DNA of 64,000 nt from Phytophthora sp. 'mugwort' (taxonomy: Eukaryota > Oomycota > Peronosporomycetes > Peronosporales > Peronosporaceae): NCBI GenBank assembly GCA_033558025.1, contig JAUCEF010000009.1, forward strand, positions 1,612,001-1,676,000, given 5' to 3'. This document shows positions 40,040 to 50,159 of the stretch, piece after piece (within the stretch, counting starts at the first letter, position 1; each line of letters opens with the position of its first letter). The notes below the pieces were generated by a model. It did not search any database. It saw nothing but the letters and a program-made list of their open reading frames with translations, and had not been told where the DNA came from. A program made the translations under genes and the position numbers.

Positions 40040-40250
40040 AACATCAAAGCTAGTTAGTTAATATCTTAATATGTTACGGTTGGAATATGGCCTTGTCCCA
40101 GCAGTTCAACTGGGACAAGGCCCAGTTGAACACTTCAACTTCACAGGGACAAGGCCCAGTTGAACACTTCAACTTCACAGTTGAGGTGCTGGGACAAGGC
40201 CATATTCCAACCGTAAAATATTAAGATATTAACTAACTAGCTTCGATGTT
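40040..40250. repeat. 211-bp MITE with 64-bp terminal inverted repeats
   Basis: Arm 40040-40103 pairs with 40187-40250 with two mismatches in 64. The centre holds a 34-bp direct repeat (starting 40112 and 40146) rich in GGACAAGGCCCAGTTGAAC, part of which is itself complementary to the arm end. There is no coding capacity. It sits between the start of the broken P-loop gene (39998) and the RNase H1 start (40280), so it occupies nearly all of their shared upstream region. Confidence 0.9.
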
Positions 40251-40279
40251 TTTCCAAACATTTGGTCCATTTTTCTATC

Positions 40280-41656
40280 ATGGCTACACCGTTATTTTTG
40301 GCAATTTTGGCAACTTATCAACCAATCCTTATGGCAAAGGGCGGCTATTACGCGGTGGCGGCTGGTCGTTCCACGGGGATCTTCTCGACGTGGGGCGAGT
40401 GCGAGGCCCAAGTCAAAGGCTTCACTGGCTGTAAGTACAAGAAGTTCAAGAGCCACAGCGAGGCGCAGAGCTTCATCGACGACTACACGCGCCAACGAGG
40501 CGTCGGGAGCTTCACACCCGAGCCACGTATTAGATACCCTAATCCGAAAAGACCTAGAGAAGAGAGTATCGTATTCGAAAATGAAGAGAAACGGCCGCCC
40601 GCTCAGAAACTGAAACACGAGGATATGAAGGGGACGTTCTACGCCGTGGCGAAAGGACTCAAGACGGGGATCGTGACGACCAAAGACGAAGTGGACAGGA
40701 TGACTGTCGGCTATCCTGGCCACGCCGTCTACAAGAAATTTGAGTCGAAGCAAGCAGCTCGGGACTATTTGACACTTTTTGGCACTGATCAAAACTCGAC
40801 ATCCTTGACGTCGATGATGAAAAACGAGGCAGGTTTAAATGCTAGTCGAGTTATTCAGCAGAGATCGTCACTTGGTGAGGTTGTGGATTTGAACGCTGCT
40901 GCTCCAAAAGTTTTCGCAGGTGCTGAACCTATTGTTGATGTGGATGCTCCCTTTTCGGTCGAGAGTTCCAAGACGACGGGAGGCCCGTGGTATGCAGTGG
41001 CCAAAGGACGCAAGACGGGGGTCTTTCGAACGTGGCAAGAGGCGAAGAAACAAGTCGAGAATTTGTTCAGTGCCAGTTTTAAGAAATTCTCTACGAGAGA
41101 ACAGGCCGAAGCTTTCGTGAACCAACATGCTGGAGCTACAAAAAGACAGGAAGGAGACTTAGACCCGAAGGACCCCAAGGCTTTAGTGGCATTCTGTGAT
41201 GGTAGTGCGCTGGAGAACGGACGGCGGAAGTGCCGTGCAGGTTATGCGTGCATTTTTCCACACTGTGAGGACTGGAATGTGGCCAAGCAGCTCGTGGAGG
41301 AACGTGCCACAAATAACCGGGCAGAGTATATGGCGGCGCTTGAAGCTTTGAAACGCGCGAACAGGGAGAACCCAGACGGATCTCGTTTGCTGTATATCTT
41401 CTCCGATAGTATGCTGCTGATTCGGTCCATGACGGAATGGGTTGGTACATGGCAAAAGAGCAAGTGGATGAAGGCCGATGGGGCGCCCGTTCAAAATCGC
41501 GATCTGCTCGAGCTGCTGATGACGGAGAAGGGCAACCGCCGAATTCGATGGACCCATGTGAAGGCGCACACACGCAAGAAGGATTGGAGATCCAAGTGGA
41601 ACGACGTCGCCGACAATGCTGCTCGGCATGCAGCACTAAGTGTTGGTGAAAAGTAG
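40280..41656 (+). CDS. Ribonuclease H1 with three hybrid-binding domains
   Basis: This 458-aa protein degrades RNA in RNA:DNA hybrids. Three Cauli_VI/hybrid-binding domains lie near residues 22-68, 118-168 and 235-284 (YYAVAAGRSTGIFSTWGECE; FYAVAKGLKTGI; WYAVAKGRKTGVFRTWQEAK). The second is the most diverged. The RNase H fold spans about 300-455, with the catalytic DEDD set visible as CDGS (Asp307), NNRAEY (Glu349), FSDS (Asp376) and VADNAA (Asp445). A basic KRPREES segment near residue 91 could direct nuclear import. Two in-frame ATGs (40280 and 40331) flank a 17-residue hydrophobic leader lacking Arg. In animals, alternative starts of RNase H1 give mitochondrial and nuclear forms, and the same could hold here. 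Most eukaryotic RNase H1 proteins have one such domain. Confidence 0.88.
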   Translation: MATPLFLAILATYQPILMAKGGYYAVAAGRSTGIFSTWGECEAQVKGFTGCKYKKFKSHSEAQSFIDDYTRQRGVGSFTPEPRIRYPNPKRPREESIVFENEEKRPPAQKLKHEDMKGTFYAVAKGLKTGIVTTKDEVDRMTVGYPGHAVYKKFESKQAARDYLTLFGTDQNSTSLTSMMKNEAGLNASRVIQQRSSLGEVVDLNAAAPKVFAGAEPIVDVDAPFSVESSKTTGGPWYAVAKGRKTGVFRTWQEAKKQVENLFSASFKKFSTREQAEAFVNQHAGATKRQEGDLDPKDPKALVAFCDGSALENGRRKCRAGYACIFPHCEDWNVAKQLVEERATNNRAEYMAALEALKRANRENPDGSRLLYIFSDSMLLIRSMTEWVGTWQKSKWMKADGAPVQNRDLLELLMTEKGNRRIRWTHVKAHTRKKDWRSKWNDVADNAARHAALSVGEK

Positions 41657-42054
41657 TGTTTGGACGGAAAACTGCAACATGAAGTAACTGTAAGCAAGGA
41701 TATTTCCCAGCTAAAAGTGCTACGCATACAGGTTCCTGATTATTCGTTGTTTAACCTATTCAACAGCCATTTCGACGATTCCGTGCCGTGGAAGTGTTAC
41801 CAACGGCAGGCACGTCATGTAGGACAGAAGCTTCTAACTGCCTTACTCAGCTTTCTCTTGAACAAAGTGCTGCTCTTCAACTGGTGTTTTGGACTTTTGT
41901 GGAAACACGCGACCGCGCTCGTCGCAGAGCACCCACACGAATATGGTCGTCAAGGGCAATCACTCACAGCCCGTCGAGTTGCAGCTCTGTGCCAGCCCGA
42001 GTTGTCGATCGGATTCTTCTCCAACTGTAGCGCTCCGTGCTGCCTGCCAGTCGA
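41657..42054. other. Intergenic region
   Basis: No gene is seen. Plus-strand open stretches run through it (for example 41660-42085) but share no motif with known proteins and contain the promoter of the next gene. Confidence 0.45.
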
Positions 42055-42073
42055 GCTCAGTCGCCAATTTGCG
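42055..42073 (+). promoter_or_regulatory. Oomycete initiator/flanking core promoter element
   Basis: GCTCAGTCGCCAATTTGCG matches the published oomycete core promoter consensus (GCTCATTYYNCAWTTTNYY) at 16 of 19 positions by eye. It lies 47 bases upstream of the start codon of the secreted protein gene, a typical distance for a transcription start in this group. Confidence 0.6.
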
Positions 42074-42119
42074 TTCAACCTGTGAAGTCACCCAAGTGCA
42101 AGCCCAAGAAGGATCTGCG

Positions 42120-42648
42120 ATGAAGCTTTCGACCCTGTTCGTGCTCCTGGTGCTGGCGATCACCGCTGCCGTTGCCCCGGGCGTGTACGGGCTTCAGGTT
42201 GACACGCAAGGTGGAGTTATATATATATATTATGGATATTTAACAAGCTGTCATGAAACCGGAAGTAGTCCTAATGTTAACGTTTAACTTCGTAGCTGGA
42301 ACCTACCTGCGCCACCTGCAAGGGCAGATGGACGACCAGCAGCCCGATGATGACCAACAGCCCGAACAACCTGGTATGCAACCTGGAATGCAACCTGGTA
42401 TGCAACCTGGTATGCCGATGGGAGGTGATATGAATACCGACAATACCGATGATGACAACAACGAGATTCTACACCATCATCGCTGCTACCCCGGCTCGTG
42501 GATCTGGCCTCGTTGCCGCTTCATGTGCGTGCCTGGATCGTTGATTTGGCCGCGTTGCCGCTTTGGTGGCGGTGGCGGCGGTGGTGGCGGTGGCGGTGGC
42601 TGTTTCCCCGGCTCGTGGAAGTGGCCGCGCTGCCGCTTCGGTTTTTAA
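42120..42648 (+). CDS. Small secreted protein with three CxPGSxxWPRCRF repeats
   Basis: I derive two exons, 42120-42210 and 42296-42648, around an 85-base intron (GTGGAG...TTCGTAG), giving 147 aa. The first 24 residues form a clear signal peptide (MKLSTLFVLLVLAITAAVAP, cleaved near VYG). A short YLRHLQGQ segment and an acidic Asp/Gln stretch follow. Then come PGMQ repeats (about four), a His/Asp linker, and three 13-residue repeats, CYPGSWIWPRCRF, CVPGSLIWPRCRF and CFPGSWKWPRCRF. A run of 12 Gly separates repeats two and three. Each repeat has two cysteines, two or three aromatic residues and two arginines, giving six cysteines in total. Export to the apoplast or cell wall is likely. It could be a cell-wall protein, an antimicrobial-type peptide precursor or a host-directed effector; none is shown. 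YLRH is not a proper RxLR motif. Confidence 0.75.
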
Positions 42649-42820
42649 GCTGGACGGAAATCGTATGAAGTCGCTTTCTGAGGGAGCGTTCTCGTGACTT
42701 CGGTTGAGATGCGGTCCAGAAAAGCGACTTTGAAGATTGAAAGTCAACGTGAACTAGTGTCGTACTGGAAAAGAGTCCGAACGTTAGCAGTAAAAAGTCG
42801 AGATTTAGTGGAGACAAGTA
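42649..42820. other. 3' flank of the secreted protein gene
   Basis: No gene is seen. The 3' UTR and polyadenylation site of the upstream gene should be here. Confidence 0.4.
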
Positions 42821-43077
42821 GGACAAATTCGGAAAAATGAAACAAAAATTGATGTTACCGCAAGAATCGGTTCAAATACTTTTGTCGGCTTGCTTGCTTG
42901 GATTTCGTGCCGGTCGATGACTGACGCCTAGTTTAAAGATTTGAACGTACTACAGGACGAATTTGAAAAAATGAAGCAAAAATTGATGTTACTCCAAGAA
43001 TCGTTTAGATACTTTCGTCGGCCAGTCGATGCCCTGCATTGATTGAAACCTAGTTTTTTTCGAATTCGTGAACGTAC
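42821..43077 (+). repeat. Tandem duplication, period about 134 bp
   Basis: Unit 42821-42954 is repeated with divergence at 42955-43077. Shared blocks include GGACAAATT/GGACGAATT, AAAAATTGATGTTAC, CAAGAATCG, CGTCGGC and GAACGTAC. The second unit ends exactly at the TTAA where the piggyBac-like element begins, so the transposon appears to have inserted into the array. Confidence 0.75.
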
Positions 43078-46000
43078 TTAACCCCTCCGTTACCGGAAAA
43101 TCGATGCTGGAACGGCGTATTTACATCGTAACTTACGACTTCTTTTTAATATAGAAGTTTGTAAGGTGCTGCATTGTCCACGCCAAGATAGACCCCAATG
43201 AATGCATGGATTAGTAAGTTTTATTACACTAAGTCGTATGACTTACAACTACAGCCGTTTCTATGATGTTCAGACCCGTAACTTACGACTTATCAAATCA
43301 CCTCGCTAAACAAAAGTGAGCCAACAGCTTAAGCAAATCATCTAGTTAAACAAAAGAGGGCCAACAGCTTAAACATCGGTCGAAACACAAGTAAGTCAGA
43401 CCGAAAACAGAACAAAGAACTGCGTAGGTTAAAAAAAAGAAATGTGTATTCAATGAAATGCAAGATGAGACACACTCAGACACTGTGAATTCAAGTGTCT
43501 GGGTCTCAACCACCCGATGTCTGCTCCCCTCTTCCTCGTTGTCGGCGTCATCACCGCTTGGTCCTGAGCAGCTCGCGACGAGTGGGCTTCCGATCTTGCC
43601 CGAGCAACGCAGCACGACACGCTTCCTATAGCCGGAGGTATAGCAGAGCCGCTGTGGAAATCCTCGTGCCAAAACTGGTAACATGTCTTGGGGAAGCCAC
43701 CGTACATGCTGCGCGCCTTCGGGCACAGAAAACATTTGTCGTCCGGCTGCGAGCACCCCACGCAGTACCATGTAGTCTAGAATGACTTCTTTCGCTTCCC
43801 GCGCAGCAGCGCGCAAACCTTGCAGGCGCGCTCCGGCGCTTGTGGACCTCAGTCACAGTCACCCAGTCGTCGAACTGGGTGTGCTTGTGTCCGACCCCGC
43901 ACCGATGTTGCGGGACATGGGGATCATCTTATCTGGCGCCTTGTTCGCGTCCGTGAAGTCCTCCAGCTTTAGTTCCAGCAGCTGCTTGTGTAGCTGCGTG
44001 TACCAATCTCCACGGTCCTTTGGCACTTCCCGCTTAACCGCGCGGTCGTCTTGTGCTTGATATACGCGTTGACGAACGCCATATCCAGATGACCCATAAA
44101 AAGCGACTTGTAATACTTCTGGAACCGTAGCGACGTCTGCACAGAATATGACTGGAGGCGGAGTTAATCATGGAAATCAACTCCGCCCATTCAGCGATGG
44201 TAGTCGGTGGCAAGCTTAGGACACTTAAACGTCGACACCAACTCCCTTCAAGTTCCGGCGGATTGAATCTTCAGCCATGGAGGACCGGTAGCAAGGTAAT
44301 GCACCGGCTTCCTGTCCCACCAGTGGCACGCCACCATGTTCGGTATGGCAGTGGAGCGCGAAAACAGGAAGGAGCGGCGCTCGATGCCCTGCTGCCGCTT
44401 TTGACGCTTCTCACGGACTCGCTTGTCAAAGCCAATCCGGTCGGTGACGATGGTGCGCAAGACGTAAAGTCCCATCGTCAACAGCTCGATCGCTAGTACC
44501 ACAAAGGAATAAAACCGGTCAATCACTACCGAGCGATACCCCGGATAATTCTCTCCAAGAACAGTTTTTATGTTGCGAACGACTGCAGCGGCACCAGTCT
44601 TGTTATCAAATGCTTCTTGATTAGTGTCTTCTTGTTCTCTTTTACCTACATAAACTTCAAAGCTGAATCAGAACATACGACTTTGTTAGGCACTCAAAGT
44701 AAATAAATGTCGGAACTTACGACTTAAAACAAAAGTGATAAAAAGAAAATCACGTACCGGTGGCCGTACGCGCTCACAGAGTCACACACACCATGAACAT
44801 CTTGGTCCCATATCGATGTAGCTTGTCGGGCATGAACATGCGTGACGTGTTCCACTTCGACGTGTCAGGAAGAACACGTTCATCAAAAGAAAACCTACTG
44901 GGCAAACTCCAACCGGACAGGAACGTTGACTGCAGAATGTTTACCACTGGTCGCAGCTTCCACAACTTGTCGCGGACACGCGGCGCCTCGTCGTTCACAA
45001 AGTGAAGGTCCAGCAGAATGGATGTACATCTGTTCCGCGCCATAAATTTGCCATTGTCCGGCAGGATCGCGCCATCGGCGCGCATCGCCAAGTGTTTCGA
45101 GAAGCGGCTCGTTATAGGGTTCAACATGCGCGCAACAAGCAAGCCGATCACATGCAGCAGCTCATGCACCTCATACCTTGGCTCCCCACGCAAGCGCCGC
45201 TCGATCTGCTTGACCGTCCCTGAAGTCGTAGCTTCTCGCTTCCCCTGGCCCAACCGAATCCTTATAGCCCTTGCTTGCGTTGACGGTCTGCATCTTGTGT
45301 CCCTTTCGTTATTTGCACCCACAAGCTCTTCGGTAAAAACAAATAACAGCATAGGTGAGTCATAGATTTCTGCAGCTCGGGCACAGGCGCCCCAACATCG
45401 CGGAACATTTGCGGATACTCGTTCACCGCTGCCTCAAACTCGGACGACAGCGGCCCCCAACTGAACCCTCATAGAGCGGCCTTGTCTATGCCTTGCAAGA
45501 TCAGACTCCCGCCCATAGACTGGATACATGCATCATCCATATGTTTAACTTTATCATCCGAAAGTTGTCGTCTTCAGGATATTCACGGGGTTCAACTGCA
45601 TCCTCAAAATTATTGTCACTGTCCTCGTTATCACTGGAACCAATTGATTCGTACTCGTCGGAATTTTCTCCACTTGCAAGCACGTTTACATCATTTACCG
45701 ACACAGCAAGTTCAGGATCATTATTGTCCTCAATAGCACATCTGGCGGTATTAGTGTCCGAGTCTATGAGCACTTCTAAATTTTCACCACAAACATCCGA
45801 GTCCACGTTGGACTCGGCCCCCGATAAGAGAAGGGTGAAGGCTCCGACGACATGCCCACCGTCTTTGGAGTCTTCACTACCGTCAGACCCGAAAACGTCG
45901 TGCAACGTGTTCGCTGACAACCCGACGGACGTGGCGATCTGGGAGCCCGTAACAGCCCGTGACGAACACCGGCGGCATGTCCGCCGGGCTGCCACCCTCA

Positions 46001-46708
46001 CCATCCACAAATACCGCTCCCGATGCACCATTCGCTGCCTGCCGGCGCTAGGTGCCGCAGCGCCGGTCTTCATCGTCTCACCCCCGCTCCCGCTCGTCAT
46101 TTTGCCTTTGCTTTGCTTCCGCTCGTCCTCTTCACCTTGGCCGTCGTCCGCGTCCTCGGGCTTCTTGTTCCTCTGGGAGACCGGTCGAAATCGCGTGTGC
46201 CATTACTTCGGTCTCGCCTGTAAAACGTAATGGATTAGTAAATGTTAGAAAAGAATATATAATAGTCATCAAACATTTCATACCGATAAAATCCTCGCCG
46301 TCCGGTGAAGGGCCGCTTGGTCGTCCACCCCGCCCCTGAGAGCTGCCGCCAGAGGTGCTTGAAGTTGACGTCGCGCGCCGCGACCGCCGACTTCCTGGTT
46401 TTCCCGCTTGCCCAGATCCGTGCATACCAGGCAAGTTTGTAAATGAGCCCTCAACCACTAATTCGAATGTCCCATCTTTTTCGACGTCCTATCCCTTTCG
46501 CAACCCATCCCAGTAGTTATCCTCCCTTTTTCTGCGTGTCTCAAAACCTCTCCCACTTATATATTTTTGATGGAGAGCTTGACCTGATTAAAGTATCGAA
46601 ACGTTTTTGCGAGCCATTTACTATATTAAGGGGGAAACTACGTCGTAACTTTCGACTTTCGTCCTCCCTTCAGTCGTAACTTACGACGTTGGTTACGGGG
46701 GCGGTTAA
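43078..46708. mobile_element. piggyBac-like transposon bounded by TTAA
   Basis: TTAA occurs at both ends (43078-43081 and 46705-46708), the signature target site of piggyBac elements. Inside lie related inverted ends: CCCCTCCGTTACC on the left and, read as reverse complement, CCGCCCCCGTAACC on the right. The palindromic block GTCGTAAGTTACGAC or close variants recurs near both ends (about 43128, 43277, 44716, 46640 and 46672) and may be a subterminal transposase-binding site. A 40-odd-bp direct repeat lies near 43285-43372. The minus strand holds the broken transposase. Confidence 0.7.
43450..46220 (-). pseudogene. piggyBac-like transposase
   Basis: Minus-strand pieces are in the expected order. 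There is an acidic N-terminal region (46100-45501: DEYESIGSSDNEDSDNNFED). A core follows (45352-44774: VHELLHVIGLLVARM, FMARNRC, DEAPRVRDKLWKLRPVV and FLSGWSLPSRFSFDERVLP with the first catalytic Asp region, then MFMPDKLHRYGTKMFMVC). A second core part (44526-44248) has IDRFYSFVVLAIELLTMGLY and VACHWWDRKPVHYLATG. A C-terminal cysteine-rich domain (43761-43450) reads CFLCPKARSMYGGFPKTCYQ then FWHEDFHSG. Frameshifts separate all parts and about 150 codons between the first and second core parts are unreadable, so it is inactive. Confidence 0.72.
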
Positions 46709-47006
46709 GTCGCAGAAGCGAGATTCTCGGAAGCCTTTTCATATTTTTTTTTTTTGGGGGGGGCACCTGGTTGTATAGCTCTTGATCGGTCGTTGGGGGA
46801 TTTTGTATTAATACCAGCCCAAGTTCGTTCTGGCAAACGAAATTTCATTATATCAAACGCCCTCTTCCAATATCTTGAATCCGAAATGAGAAGCTATATG
46901 TTTGGTGTTCCTAACCCTTTCCGAGCTCTTAAAGAGATTTAGAATAAGATGTAGATAAATTGCACATATATATGATAGTTTACCTAAGCCAACATCATAA
47001 ATTAAA
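46709..47006. other. No recognisable gene
   Basis: Contains a T13-G8 run near 46744-46763. The plus-strand open stretch 46754-46942 (ending RSYMFGVPNPFRALKEI) has no recognisable motif. Confidence 0.4.
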
Positions 47007-47300
47007 AAGAGAGTGACTCGTGTGCCCATCTAAATAAGAGGGGGTGAAAGTCACTTAAGAAGACCAACGGGGGAGAGCGATTGTGAGTGCGAGGAACCGT
47101 AGCAAACACATGTAAGGAGCCCGCGAAGCAGGGCAATGCTGTATTTGCGGAGGCGGGCAAAGCGCCGAGCTCCTCAGTGAGCCGCGCGTCGCACTCACCC
47201 GAAAGTACAATCTTATTATCGCGAGCGAAGCAAACCGCGGGGGCGCTGAAGAGGAGCACAGCCAAGCGATGCGCGGCTGGTCCATTTATGCAATGTCCCA
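47007..47300 (-). repeat. Copy 2 of the 434-bp repeat family
   Basis: The reverse complement aligns with the middle of 25343-25780. Shared blocks include GTGCCCATCT, ACCAACGG-GGAGAGCG, CCCGCGAAGCAGGGC and GCGGAGGCGGGC. Both copies leave a similar frame open (ANTALPCFAG here). The terminal inverted repeats are not preserved here. Confidence 0.7.
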
Positions 47301-48049
47301 CTAAAGGTATGGATGAATATCCTCGCCCTTCCGACAGTACTTAAGCGGGACTCATACAAACTTTAAGTCTGACAGTGCAAATCTTCCGACAATGTGCCAA
47401 ATATACAAAACAATAGGATAGATGTGGTGTTCCGATTGGGACAATTTGAGGACGGATGTCATGCCACGCCAGCGAGAATGTGGCTGCGGTTTGCATGCCG
47501 TGTGCGTAGCATGTGGATGCAACCCCAGCATCCAGCATTGCCCCCTTATCAAGCGAAGGCTTCGCATGCGAACCGTAGCTGGCTTAGGGTTCTGTCACTA
47601 GCGAGCATTTAAAATGGCTGTTTTTTAGGGATTGTGTCACCCCGTCGTTTAGCATATTTATGTAACTGTCGGAACGTGTAGGGATGCCAGAACCGTTACG
47701 ATATGGCGACCCATACAAAATCAAATGGAAGTGATGGAGCCATCTGCTTGTTTTGCGGTGGTACATACTTCCCAGTCCTAGTTGTTCGAGAGCAGAATGG
47801 ATTCGGCAAGTGCGAGATTGTAGAGAGCAAACTCAAATTATTAAAACTGCAGCAATCTACATTTGAATCTTGAAAAAAATACAGAGATTATTTTCCCGCG
47901 AAAACCGTGAAGTGAATGGCCCACAGACGTCGGCTTTCATACCGAATTACGGCTGAGTATCATGTTGGGCGATCGCTACGATCATCAGTTTACAATTTGC
48001 GTCGTATCGAGCACGCCAAGCCCCAGCCAAGATCAATATACCGGCGAGG
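47301..48049. other. No recognisable gene
   Basis: Degenerate sequence with short open stretches on both strands and no motif. It may include the left end of the transposon that carries the transposase downstream, but I could not find matching terminal repeats. Confidence 0.4.
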
Positions 48050-49068
48050 TACGCGCGGTACGCTTTCGAGACCAAGCTTCGGGTCGTAGAGACTGAACAG
48101 TGGTTGCTGGGAAGCGGTTGCCGAGAACTTCGGTGTCAAGACACGGCTCGGGACTGGGTTCGCCGCGATGTCGCCCCTGGAGATCTATCTGCAGCCGCAC
48201 CGCGGCCTCTAAGGTGACGCCTGAAATGATCGAATTTCTGCTCGGCAAGCTGCGGGGTGACCCTGATTTAACGGTAAGACAGCTCGCGGACATGCTTGAG
48301 CTCGGCACTGGCGTCTCGGACACACCACAGAACGTCACGAATCATGTGGATGGATCGTGTTTTATTTTGAAGCAGCTCCATAAAGAGCCGCAGTATATGA
48401 ACACTATGGTAAACAAGCACAAGCGACGCGAATACCTCATCGCACTACAAGAGTATCAAGCGGCGGGTAAGACCACTCTCTACATGGACGAAACCAATAT
48501 TATCTCTGGGCAACTCGAACTCGCGGACGAAGGTTAAAGGGCGTCGTGCTGTAAACAAAGTGTTCGCTTGTGGTGGTCAGAACATGCAAATCATTGCGTG
48601 TATTAGCGAGCATGGATTGATGTACTACGAGACTCGTTTTGGTGCTAACCGGTTTCCCAATACAAACGAGTTCATCCGCAATCTTTTGCGGCATCTCCGC
48701 GACGGGACCGATATCAGCCTCGACAACGTCGAGCTTGTGATAGACAATGCTCCATGCCATTGCCGAGCTGAGTTCCTCGATGCAAAGCTGCTTCGCCTGG
48801 GCACCTACTCGCCCATGCTGAATCCAATTGAAAACGTGTTCTCCACGTTAATGCAGATGTCAAAGCCTTCATGCGAGAGCGCCGAATGGAAATCTGGCGA
48901 GTACCGAATATTAAAATGAAAGACCATCGTCACTGCTTCTTGAAAACTGCTGCGGAGCGATTTCTTCCTGAAGTAACCACAGCTGAGCGCCGCCGACAGT
49001 TCTGTCGCCACACTCTTCGCTTTCACACACTTGTGAGCAATCGGCAGGACATGCCGGTGAGACAGTAG
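48050..49068 (+). pseudogene. Tc1/IS630-type DDE transposase
   Basis: The N-terminal helix-turn-helix part lies near 48105-48200 in one frame (TARDWVRRDVAPGDL). The main frame then runs VTPEMIEFLLGKLRGDPDLT to LYMDETNI (48480-48500), which holds the first catalytic Asp. After a frameshift near 48530 the next frame contains VELVIDNAPCHCRAEF (second Asp, near 48740) and LGTYSPMLNPIENVFS (near 48820, the third acidic residue in NPIEN). A last frame encodes the C-terminal basic part to 49068. This is the DD..D/E pattern of IS630/Tc1/mariner transposases. Three frame changes make it inactive. Terminal inverted repeats were not identified. Confidence 0.75.
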
Positions 49069-49367
49069 GCCGTGATGAATGGTTCCACCACTGCGTCTTT
49101 GATTTCGCTTCGTATAATTTATGCCGGGTATCCGTTTTTAGTGATTAACCACGAATTTGAATTTGCTCTCTACAATCTTGCTTTTACATTGTCGAATCCA
49201 TTTGGCTCTTGCCAAACTAGGACTGGAAATGGTGTACTGCGGGAGCTGCTAGCAACAGGCACCACGTATAGCATCAATTATGTTATATGCAAAGACGGGC
49301 TGGGACTCACACCGTCCAAAACGCAGACATCGGTGCAATAAATGTCTACCTATCGTCTAGCGTTGCA
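49069..49367. other. No recognisable gene
   Basis: Downstream flank of the transposase. The plus-strand open stretch to 49341 has no recognisable motif. Confidence 0.35.
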
Positions 49368-49930
49368 CTAACAAATTAGATAACTAAAAGGGAACCAGTC
49401 CTTTTGAATGATCCAACTTGTTTGGCGCCATTCACTACCCAAAAATTCGTTCAGACGTCCACCGCCCACGACCGCTGCCTTCCATTGCGCTCGTGTCGTC
49501 CACATTTTTGAGGTTTTGAGTTGAGCAAATGCGCCGGCTTGAATAGCAGCTTTCACGGTAGGTCCGAAAATTGGAGCGCCGGTTGGCCCTGAGATTGTCC
49601 GTAGTTCCAAACCATACGTGCGCAAATTGCGCCAACGCGTGTCTTCTCTCTTGATCATGTGGATGGGGATGTGAAGATCTGGCGAATCATCATAGTTGAC
49701 GGAATGATCTCGAACGTGTCAACTTGGATGGGGATCTCGCTATCGTCGTGGATTGCCAGGACTTTCGCTCCTCGGGGGTCGCCTGCAAAAACAAAGGCCA
49801 TCGTGAAGTACTCGATTGGGGGGGGGGGCTCCTGAGCCGCCAATCCAACCATGGTTTGAATGAAATGTGCCCTCTTCGGATATGACAGCTGGACCTCCAC
49901 GCTTGCATAGCGACGCCGTGTAAGGCACTG
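49368..49930 (-). pseudogene. Unrecognised protein fragment in two frames
   Basis: Two minus-strand frames (49900-49655 and 49658-49368) read like parts of one globular protein, with EYFTMAFVFAGDPRGAKVLA, DTFEIIPSTMMIRQIF, TYGLELRTISGPTGAPIFGP and SKMWTTRAQWKAAVVGGG. A C11 run in coding sense (G11 at 49818-49828) and a frame break near 49656 separate readable parts. I do not recognise a family. It could be a transposon-borne gene or a host pseudogene. Confidence 0.35.
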
Positions 49931-50159
49931 CCAATTGGCATAATGCGAATCGATAAAATATCTTAAGTTGCGCAGTTTTTTTGCGTGCCATGCCTGTTGC
50001 TAGCAGCTCTCTTTTAATGCACTTTCAACATTTTGTTATGGTCCACACATTGCATTACTGATAAACACATAAAACTGTGGACAACCACACAAGTTAAAAA
50101 GGGGTTGCAAATCGACAGCGCCAGTACGTACGCAGCGGCCCGTTACGAGCACCTCTAAC

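Noticed and set aside
42292..42315. RxLR effector motif in the secreted protein
   Set aside because: The segment reads YLRHL, not RxLR, and no dEER-like motif follows in the usual spacing.
42253..42648. Separate gene starting at ATG 42253
   Set aside because: Its first part is intron sequence. A GT-AG intron joins 42210 to 42296 in phase and adds a proper signal peptide.
45482..46230. Plus-strand Ser/Pro-rich frame of 245 codons
   Set aside because: It is the antisense of the acidic N-terminal part of the piggyBac-like transposase.
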